This document shows, piece by piece, positions 1-5,049 of a DNA stretch of 5,049 nt. The notes under the pieces were generated by a model. It was not told the DNA's origin, searched no databases, and worked only from the letters and a program-made list of their open reading frames with translations. Origin of the DNA: an uncultured Ruminococcus sp. (GTDB taxonomy: Bacteria > Bacillota > Clostridia > Oscillospirales > Ruminococcaceae). Position 1 is the first letter of the stretch; every line of letters starts with the position of its first letter. The translations under genes were made by a program, and so were the position numbers. The stretch lies in assembly GCA_902783235.1 (NCBI GenBank), contig CACZQG010000147.1, positions 1-5,049 on the forward strand, written 5' to 3'.

Positions 1-2
1 CT

Positions 3-56
3 GAGACAGATGCCCAGCCCACAGCCGGAGCTATGACTCCGCCTCAGATGTTCTGA
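3..56 (+). CDS. Possible 3' end of an upstream gene (partial, unidentified)
   Basis: Frame 3 is open from the window edge and reads ETDAQPTAGAMTPPQMF before a TGA at 54-56, followed directly by TAA at 57-59. The tail is rich in Pro, Ala, Thr and Gln, and looks like a disordered C-terminus. Frames 1 and 2 are less likely: frame 1 stops at 34-36, and frame 2 runs into the priA start region. In Firmicutes the gene before priA is often rpoZ or coaBC. This ending does not resemble the usual CoaBC C-terminus, and a variable RpoZ tail is possible, but 17 residues cannot identify it. The stop lies 7 nt before the priA start, which would suit translational coupling. That this stretch is coding at all is an inference. 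Confidence 0.3.
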   Translation, partial: ETDAQPTAGAMTPPQMF

Positions 57-63
57 TAAAGAT

Positions 64-2505
64 ATGCCCGGATATATAGCTATAGTTGCAGTAAGTGCAG
101 CAACTGCTTTATTTGACAGGGAGTACTCTTATCTCATACCCCGTGAGCTTGAAGATAAGGTGCAAAAGGGTGTGCGTGTTACTGTTCCCTTTGGAAAAGG
201 CAACAGAAAAATAGTGGGGATGGTGCTTGATATCAAACCGTATATCCCAGGAGGGATCAGGCTGAAAAGTGTAATGTCAGTGCATGACATAAATCCGGTG
301 CTCAGCAGTGAGATGCTGGAGCTGGCTGCCTGGCTTCGGGAAAATACCTTCTGCACATACTACGATGCAGTCCGCACTATGCTTCCGTCGGGCATGAATA
401 TTAATATTAAGGAGCATTACAGGCTCAGAGATATATCTGCTTATGAAACAAGTGATGTAAAAAAGCAGAAATGCATTGATGTGCTCAGCAGTGCAGAGGA
501 TGCTGATGCTGCCGCTGAAGGACTGAAAGCACAAGGCATGGGAGCAGCCCTTGAATCGCTTATCGCTGAGGGTGTCCTGGATTACAGGCTGGAGGGTAAG
601 CAGAATGTAGGGGACAGCACTGTGAGAGTGGCGTATGTCACTGAAAGCTATAAAAGCTCTCCGGAAAGCTTTAAGCTTACTTCAAAGCAGAAGGCTTTAC
701 TGGATGTTATAAATGAAAATGAGGATATAACTATAAAGGAAGCCTGCTATCTCAGCGGTGTCGGGGTATCTGTTGAAAAAAAGCTCATAGAAAAGGGCGT
801 TATAGCCGAGAAGGACTATGAGGTGTTCAGGCGTGTGGGTCTCTGTGAAGAGGAACACAAAAGCGTGGACGATGTGATACTCAGTGATGAGCAGCAGCAG
901 GTATATGACAGGACTGCTGAGATCATGGAAAGCCGTAAGGCACACTGCTTTCTGCTTCACGGTGTAACCGGCAGCGGAAAGACCTCGGTGTTTGAAAAGC
1001 TTATTGGCAAATGTCTGGATATGGGGAGACAGGCTATCCTTCTGATACCGGAAATATCTCTTACTCCTCAGACGGTGAACAGGTTCAGGGCGTTATTCGG
1101 AGAAACAGTGGCGGTCATGCACAGCAGTCTGTCACTGGGACAGAGAATGGATGAATATAAGCGGCTCAAAAGAGGACTTGCAAGGATCGCTGTGGGAACA
1201 CGAAGCGCAGTATTTGCACCCCTTAAGGATATCGGGCTTATTATAGTGGATGAAGAAGGGGAACGCTCCTATAAATCGGACAGTGCTCCACGGTACAGTG
1301 CTATAGATGTGGCAAAGCAGAGATGCCGCAATCACGGCGCAGTACTGCTGCTGGCATCTGCAACACCATCCATTGAAAGCTACTATTATGCTCAGAAGGG
1401 CATATATGAGCTGCTGGAGCTGAAAAACAGATATTCCGGCAATGAACTGCCTCAGGTCACAGTGGTGGATATGGGCATTGAACGCTCTGAGGGGAATACA
1501 TCGGAGTTCAGCAGACAGCTGAGGGATGAGATAGAGGTAAATCTCCAAAGAGGTGAGCAGACTATACTCCTGTTAAACAGGAGGGGTTATCATACGATAA
1601 TCAGCTGTGCCGACTGCCGGAAACCAATTTATTGTCCCAATTGCAGTATCCCCATGACCTATCATAAGATCAATGATATGCTGATGTGTCACTATTGCGG
1701 TCACAGTCAGCCTATAGGAGAAAGCTGTCCCGAATGCGGAAGTACGCACCTGATGAAAATGGGGTTTGGTACTCAGAAGCTGGAGGAACAGTTGGGAGAG
1801 CTTTTTCCCGCAGCAAGGATACTTCGTATGGATGCTGATACTACTATGTCACGATATGCCTATGAAAAGGGATTTAAGGACTTTTCAAAGGGAAAATATG
1901 ACATAATGATAGGTACCCAGATGATAGGCAAGGGTCTTGATTTTCCCAATGTGACCCTTGTGGGGGTCATGTCCATAGACAAGGCACTTTATGCAGGGGA
2001 TTTCAGAAGCTACGAGAGGACATTTTCCCTCACCGCTCAGGTAGTGGGGCGATGCGGCAGAGGCAGCAAAAAAGGAAGAGCGTATCTCCAGACGTTCATG
2101 CCGGATCATTATGTGCTGGAGCTTGCAGCAGGACAGAATTACAGGGGCTTTTACAATGAGGAGATATCCATAAGAAAGGCACTTCTGTTTCCCCCTGTGT
2201 GCGATATATGCGTTGTGGGCATAACAAGTCCTCACGAGGAAAAGGCACAGCAGCTTTCAGCCGAGATCCTGAGTATTATAAAAAAGCTTACATCAAAGGG
2301 GATCAATATACCCCTCCGTGTGCTGGGACCTATAAGGTGCTCATATGGAAAAATAAACGGCAAATACAGATACCGTTTGATCATAAAATGCAAAAATACC
2401 GCCGATTTCCGATGCTTTGCAAGGAAGCTGCTTCAGATGGCAGGGGAAAAAAAGCCCGGAGATGTGTCATTGTTTCTGGATATGAACGGCGATATAGGAG
2501 TATAA
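64..2505 (+). CDS. priA: Primosomal protein N' (PriA), replication-restart DNA helicase
   Basis: PriA is a 3'-5' superfamily 2 helicase that binds abandoned replication forks in the cytoplasm and directs reloading of the replicative helicase. At 813 aa it has a normal length for a Firmicutes PriA. In order it shows an N-terminal 3' DNA-binding domain (about 1-105, with VPFGKGNRKIVG), a winged-helix region (about 205-255), Walker A GVTGSGKT at 300-307, motif II DEEG at 396-399, SATPS at 432-436, and NRRGYH at 505-510. A zinc-binding insert has eight Cys in four CxxC pairs (515/518, 524/527, 542/545, 555/558). Then come motif V IGTQMIGKGLDFP (616-628) and motif VI QVVGRCGRG (659-667). Motif II normally reads DEEH, so G399 is unusual. 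The C-terminal segments at 757-761 and 806-809 also depart from the family wording. ATG 64 is the only usable start: the frame has a stop at 34-36 and no start codon between. Its Shine-Dalgarno is weak. The identification is secure. Confidence 0.97.
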   Translation: MPGYIAIVAVSAATALFDREYSYLIPRELEDKVQKGVRVTVPFGKGNRKIVGMVLDIKPYIPGGIRLKSVMSVHDINPVLSSEMLELAAWLRENTFCTYYDAVRTMLPSGMNINIKEHYRLRDISAYETSDVKKQKCIDVLSSAEDADAAAEGLKAQGMGAALESLIAEGVLDYRLEGKQNVGDSTVRVAYVTESYKSSPESFKLTSKQKALLDVINENEDITIKEACYLSGVGVSVEKKLIEKGVIAEKDYEVFRRVGLCEEEHKSVDDVILSDEQQQVYDRTAEIMESRKAHCFLLHGVTGSGKTSVFEKLIGKCLDMGRQAILLIPEISLTPQTVNRFRALFGETVAVMHSSLSLGQRMDEYKRLKRGLARIAVGTRSAVFAPLKDIGLIIVDEEGERSYKSDSAPRYSAIDVAKQRCRNHGAVLLLASATPSIESYYYAQKGIYELLELKNRYSGNELPQVTVVDMGIERSEGNTSEFSRQLRDEIEVNLQRGEQTILLLNRRGYHTIISCADCRKPIYCPNCSIPMTYHKINDMLMCHYCGHSQPIGESCPECGSTHLMKMGFGTQKLEEQLGELFPAARILRMDADTTMSRYAYEKGFKDFSKGKYDIMIGTQMIGKGLDFPNVTLVGVMSIDKALYAGDFRSYERTFSLTAQVVGRCGRGSKKGRAYLQTFMPDHYVLELAAGQNYRGFYNEEISIRKALLFPPVCDICVVGITSPHEEKAQQLSAEILSIIKKLTSKGINIPLRVLGPIRCSYGKINGKYRYRLIIKCKNTADFRCFARKLLQMAGEKKPGDVSLFLDMNGDIGV

Positions 2506-2543
2506 ATGACTGCCTGCCGCAGTGATAGCCGGCAGCCGGTCAT
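2506..2543 (+). other. Imperfect stem-loop in the priA-def spacer
   Basis: The arms are ATGACTGCCTGCCG (2506-2519) and CGGCAGCCGGTCAT (2530-2543), separated by a 10-nt loop. They pair over 14 positions with one C-C mismatch (2513/2536) and one T-G wobble (2511/2538). The stem begins on the base after the priA stop codon and ends 7 nt before the def Shine-Dalgarno. No T-tract follows on the + strand (the next bases are CAAAGAAAGGG) and none follows on the - strand, so it is not a canonical intrinsic terminator. It could be an mRNA processing or stability element, or a boundary that tunes priA against def expression. The pairing is seen directly; any function is inferred. Confidence 0.7.
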
Positions 2544-2550
2544 CAAAGAA

Positions 2551-2555
2551 AGGGA
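2551..2555 (+). promoter_or_regulatory. Shine-Dalgarno of def (decides the start)
   Basis: AGGGA, within the purine run AAAGAAAGGGAA, lies 10 nt before ATG 2566. It supports that start over the in-frame ATG at 2506, which directly abuts the priA stop codon and whose first 20 codons lie mostly in the hairpin. Confidence 0.75.
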
Positions 2556-2565
2556 ATTAATTAAA

Positions 2566-3036
2566 ATGGCACTTAGAAATATTGTTACAAAGGAAGACCC
2601 CATACTTTCAAAGGTTTGCAAGCCGGTGGATAAATTCGACGAGAAGCTGCATCAGCTTCTGGATGATATGATAGAAACTCTGAGAAAGGCTGAGGGTGTT
2701 GGTCTTGCAGCACCACAGGTAGGATATCTTAAAAGAGTGTTTATTATGGATCTGGGAGACGAAATGCTGGAATGCATAAATCCGGAGATAACCAAGCGAA
2801 AAGGAAAGCAGAGAGTGCTGGAGGGATGTCTGTCCTGCCCTAATGACTGGGGATATGTTACACGACCCATGAAGTGCCATCTGAAAGCACAGAACAGATA
2901 TGGAGAATACTATGAGGTGGATCTGGAGGAATTGGGAGCCCAGTGTGCCTGCCATGAATATGATCACCTGGACGGTAATCTGTTTGTAGGGCTTATTGAA
3001 GAGAGAGTCGATCCCAAGGAGTTGGAGGAAAAATGA
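2566..3036 (+). CDS. def: Peptide deformylase (Def)
   Basis: Def is a cytoplasmic metalloenzyme, usually using Fe2+, that removes the N-formyl group from nascent proteins at the ribosome and opens the way for methionine aminopeptidase. From ATG 2566 the product is 156 aa, a usual length for the compact bacterial form. All three family motifs are present: GVGLAAPQ (44-51, with Q51 the expected oxyanion-stabilising Gln), EGCLS (86-90, with C88 a metal ligand), and HEYDHLDG (130-137, with H130 and H134 metal ligands and E131 the catalytic base). The residue before HE is Cys129 where Gln is usual. The frame is open 20 codons further upstream to ATG 2506, but MALRNIVTKEDPIL matches the usual Def N-terminus and has a good Shine-Dalgarno, so 2566 is preferred. 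The end overlaps fmt by 4 nt (ATGA). Function is confident; the start is fairly sure. Confidence 0.96.
   Translation: MALRNIVTKEDPILSKVCKPVDKFDEKLHQLLDDMIETLRKAEGVGLAAPQVGYLKRVFIMDLGDEMLECINPEITKRKGKQRVLEGCLSCPNDWGYVTRPMKCHLKAQNRYGEYYEVDLEELGAQCACHEYDHLDGNLFVGLIEERVDPKELEEK
3024..3030 (+). promoter_or_regulatory. Shine-Dalgarno of fmt
   Basis: GGAGGAA lies inside the last codons of def, with its GGAGG core 4 nt before ATG 3033. A second match, AAGGAG at 3016-3021, sits 11 nt before the start. Either can serve, and the site supports start 3033 with the ATGA overlap. It is the strongest ribosome binding site in the window. Confidence 0.75.
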
Positions 3037-3956
3037 AGATAGTATTTATGGGAACACCGGATTTTTCCGTTCCATGCCTTAAAGCACTGACAGATAACGG
3101 ATATGATGTGCCTGCTGTGTTTACTCAGCCTGACAGACCCAAGGGCAGGGGCTATAAGATGATACCTCCGCCTGTAAAGGTAACGGCTCAGGAGCAGGGC
3201 ATAGAAGTATATCAGCCCCTTTCACTCAGAAAGGGTGAGGATGCAGAGAATGCAATGGAGATATTGAATAAAATCTCCCCCGATCTTATAATAGTGGTGG
3301 CTTACGGTCAGATACTTCCAAAGGAGGTACTGGAACTTCCGAAATACGGATGTATTAATATACACGCTTCACTTCTGCCGGAATACAGAGGAGCGGCTCC
3401 TATACAGCGGTGTATACTGGACGGCAAGGCTAAGACGGGTGTTACCTCTATGATGATGGAGGAGGGGCTGGATACAGGAGATATGCTCATTGCAGCTGAA
3501 ACAGATATTGATGAGAATGAGACTGCTTCCCAGCTTCATGACAGACTTGCTGTGATGGGAGCCGAGGTACTGATCCAAACGGTAAAGGCGGTGGAAAACG
3601 GCAGTCTGGAGCCGAAAAAGCAGGATGATTCTCTTTCCACCTACGCTAAGATGATAACAAAGGAAATGAGTGCTCTGGACTTCAACGATACAGCAGAGCA
3701 TATACACAATGTAATAAGGGGCATTACAGGATTTACTATGCTGGATGGTAAGCGCCTTAAAATATACAGAAGCCGTTTAGGCGGCGAAACACAAGCCGAA
3801 GCCGGTACGGTTACCGATAAAGACAGTTTTTCTGTTGCCTGCGGTGACGGGAAGACTGTAACATTTCTTGAGGTACAGTACGAGGGCGGTAAACGAATGA
3901 GTACCGACAGCTTTTTGAGAGGACGAAAACTGACTGTTGGACAGAAATTAGGTTAA
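3033..3956 (+). CDS. fmt: Methionyl-tRNA formyltransferase (Fmt)
   Basis: Fmt transfers a formyl group from 10-formyl-tetrahydrofolate to the amino group of initiator Met-tRNA, a cytoplasmic step needed for normal bacterial translation initiation. The product is 307 aa, close to the usual 310-315. The N-terminal formyltransferase domain (about 1-205) opens with MKIVFMGTPDFSVPCL and carries the tRNA-binding loop region around QPDRPKGRG (32-40), the HASLLPEYRGAAPI segment (111-124), and the expected catalytic residues N109, H111 and D147 (in EEGLDTGD). The C-terminal tRNA-binding domain runs from about 210 to the end and closes with FLRGRKLTVGQKLG. Near its start, IRGITGFTMLDGK (228-240) appears about four residues shorter than the usual segment containing a Pro-aromatic-Pro. 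The gene overlaps def by ATGA, so expression of the formylating and deformylating enzymes is probably coupled translationally. Identification is secure. Confidence 0.97.
   Translation: MKIVFMGTPDFSVPCLKALTDNGYDVPAVFTQPDRPKGRGYKMIPPPVKVTAQEQGIEVYQPLSLRKGEDAENAMEILNKISPDLIIVVAYGQILPKEVLELPKYGCINIHASLLPEYRGAAPIQRCILDGKAKTGVTSMMMEEGLDTGDMLIAAETDIDENETASQLHDRLAVMGAEVLIQTVKAVENGSLEPKKQDDSLSTYAKMITKEMSALDFNDTAEHIHNVIRGITGFTMLDGKRLKIYRSRLGGETQAEAGTVTDKDSFSVACGDGKTVTFLEVQYEGGKRMSTDSFLRGRKLTVGQKLG
3950..3953 (+). promoter_or_regulatory. Weak Shine-Dalgarno of rsmB (favours start 3962)
   Basis: AGGT in the last codons of fmt lies 8 nt before ATG 3962 but only 2 nt before the alternative ATG 3956. The spacing favours 3962. 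The match is short, so translation probably depends partly on ribosomes finishing fmt. Confidence 0.4.
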
Positions 3957-3961
3957 TGCTT

Positions 3962-5049
3962 ATGGATACTTTAAATAACGCAAGAGCTGTTACTGTAAAG
4001 CTTTTGGGAAGGACCTTCTCTAAGGGAGGTTATTCCAATATAGTTTTGGATCAGGCTCTTAAAGAGACTATGCTTTCACCTCAGGACAGGGCATTTTGTA
4101 CAGCCCTGTATTACGGTGTTCTTGAAAGAAAGATAACTCTTGACCATATCATAATGGAATACAGCAAGAAAAGGCTGGACAAGATAAATCCAAATGTGGT
4201 GAATATTCTTCGTGTTGGAGTATATCAGCTTAAATATATGGATGGAGTGCCTGATAATGCTGCTGTAAATGAAAGCGTGGAGATAGCTAAGAAAATGAAG
4301 CTTGCCAAGCTTGCAGGCTTTGTAAACGCTGTCATGAGAAACTTCATCCGTGATGAAAAGAAAATATTTTATCCCGAAAATCCTAATATGAAGCTTTCGG
4401 TGGAGTATTCCGTACCAAGACTGATGGTGGAGATGCTGCTTAAAAGCTATACCTATGAGGAAACTGTATCCTTGCTGAAGGGCTCGGTGGGTAAGCCGCC
4501 TGTGACTATAAGGCTCAATTCCCTGAAGGGAAGCCAGTCGGAGCTTATGGAGAAGATCAGGCTGCTGAATCCTAAGCGTACAGAGATAGATTGGTGTGTG
4601 GAAATATCCACGGGAGATGTGCAGTATACAGATGAATTTATGGAGGGACTGTTCCATGTACAGGATATAGCCTCACAGCTGTGCTGTATGGCAGTGGATC
4701 CCAAGCCGGGAGAGGTAGTGCTGGATATGTGTGCTGCTCCGGGAGGAAAATCCTTTACCATGGCTGAGCTGGCAGGAGATAAAGCAGAGATATACGCCTT
4801 TGATCTTCACGAAAACAGAGTGCATCTCATAGACAACGGATGCGAAAGACTGGGGCTCCGTTCCATTAAGGCAAATATGGGTAATGCCTGGTCTTTTAAC
4901 GAGGAAATGCCTGCGGCTGATAAGATACTCTGTGATGTACCATGCTCGGGACTGGGAGTTATCAGACGCAAGCCGGAGATAAAATACAAGAATTTTGAAG
5001 AGTTTGACAGGCTTCCGGATGTACAGTATAAAATACTGGAAAATGCCTC
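3962..5049 (+). CDS. rsmB: 16S rRNA (cytosine-967-C5)-methyltransferase RsmB, 3' end outside the window
   Basis: RsmB (also called Sun) uses S-adenosylmethionine to methylate C967 of 16S rRNA (E. coli numbering) before 30S assembly. The frame stays open to the window edge and gives 362 codons; family members are about 430-450 aa, so roughly 80 are missing. An N-terminal NusB-like RNA-binding domain spans about 1-140 (ALYYGVLERKITLDHI, ILRVGVYQL at 82-90, FVNAVMRNF at 120-128). The Rossmann methyltransferase domain follows, with HVQDIASQ (232-239), motif I LDMCAAPGGKS (254-264), acidic D281 at the end of the next strand, and motif IV DVPCSGLG (325-332), where C328 is the Cys that assists product release. 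The nucleophilic Cys of motif VI lies beyond the window. N308 sits where an Asp is common in motif III. The alternative start ATG 3956 overlaps the fmt stop by 1 nt (TAATG); spacing to a weak AGGT favours 3962. Function is confident; the start is uncertain by two codons. Confidence 0.93.
   Translation, partial: MDTLNNARAVTVKLLGRTFSKGGYSNIVLDQALKETMLSPQDRAFCTALYYGVLERKITLDHIIMEYSKKRLDKINPNVVNILRVGVYQLKYMDGVPDNAAVNESVEIAKKMKLAKLAGFVNAVMRNFIRDEKKIFYPENPNMKLSVEYSVPRLMVEMLLKSYTYEETVSLLKGSVGKPPVTIRLNSLKGSQSELMEKIRLLNPKRTEIDWCVEISTGDVQYTDEFMEGLFHVQDIASQLCCMAVDPKPGEVVLDMCAAPGGKSFTMAELAGDKAEIYAFDLHENRVHLIDNGCERLGLRSIKANMGNAWSFNEEMPAADKILCDVPCSGLGVIRRKPEIKYKNFEEFDRLPDVQYKILENA

Noticed and set aside
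643..681. A short imperfect direct repeat in priA (GAAAGCTATAAAAGCT and GAAAGCTTTAAGCTT, 21 nt apart, encoding ESYKSS and ESFKLT).
   Set aside because: There are only two diverged copies, in a linker before the winged-helix region and in frame. It is most likely chance or an old micro-duplication without function.
1132..1548. A 138-codon open frame on the - strand opposite the PriA helicase core.
   Set aside because: It is antisense to conserved helicase motifs, with no family resemblance. Taken as a chance open frame.
2199..2525. A 108-codon + strand open frame overlapping the end of priA and entering the spacer.
   Set aside because: It is out of frame with the conserved PriA C-terminus, rich in Arg, Lys and Tyr, and has no recognisable motif. 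The helicase frame explains this DNA.
2506..2550. Reading the priA-def hairpin as an intrinsic terminator.
   Set aside because: No run of T follows either arm on either strand, and the downstream genes have no visible promoter of their own.
2506..2565. A 20-residue N-terminal extension of Def from the ATG that abuts the priA stop.
   Set aside because: The extension is encoded mostly by the hairpin, matches no Def N-terminus, and a good Shine-Dalgarno precedes ATG 2566.
4076..4657. A 193-codon open frame on the - strand opposite rsmB.
   Set aside because: It lies wholly antisense to a well-conserved methyltransferase gene, has no recognisable domain, and is low-complexity in His, Ile and Leu. 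It is a shadow of the rsmB codon pattern.

Overview
The window looks like an ordinary chromosomal segment of a Gram-positive, clostridial-type bacterium, probably Ruminococcus or a close relative (Oscillospiraceae). This rests on the gene order priA-def-fmt-rsmB, on protein wording typical of clostridial homologues (for example the Def segment around EGCLSCPNDWGYV and the RsmB segment around DVPCSGLGVIRRKPEIK), on moderate GC, and on frequent ATA, AGA and AGG codons. The genus is inferred from pattern memory, not from a search.

Layout, all on the + strand. Bases 1-63 hold what may be the last 17 codons of an upstream gene ending in TGA TAA. priA (64-2505) encodes the replication-restart helicase. 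A 60-nt spacer (2506-2565) follows, filled mostly by a strong imperfect hairpin and then the def ribosome binding site. def (2566-3036) encodes peptide deformylase. fmt (3033-3956) encodes methionyl-tRNA formyltransferase and overlaps def by an ATGA. rsmB (about 3962 to beyond 5049) encodes the 16S rRNA m5C967 methyltransferase and is cut by the window edge before its catalytic motif VI. No stretch longer than 300 bases lacks a gene.

The genes form one tightly packed unit with no promoter or terminator recognised inside it. Fmt formylates initiator Met-tRNA and Def removes the formyl group from the finished protein, so their translational overlap joins the two halves of one cycle. RsmB modifies the small ribosomal subunit RNA near the P site. 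PriA restarts stalled replication forks and is linked to the others by conserved Firmicutes gene order rather than by pathway.

I found no sign of a novel system, mobile element, CRISPR array or RNA gene. The points most worth a second look are the priA-def hairpin, which lacks a terminator U-tract; a DEEG in place of DEEH in PriA motif II, along with other departures at the PriA C-terminus; and an apparent short deletion at the start of the Fmt C-terminal domain.
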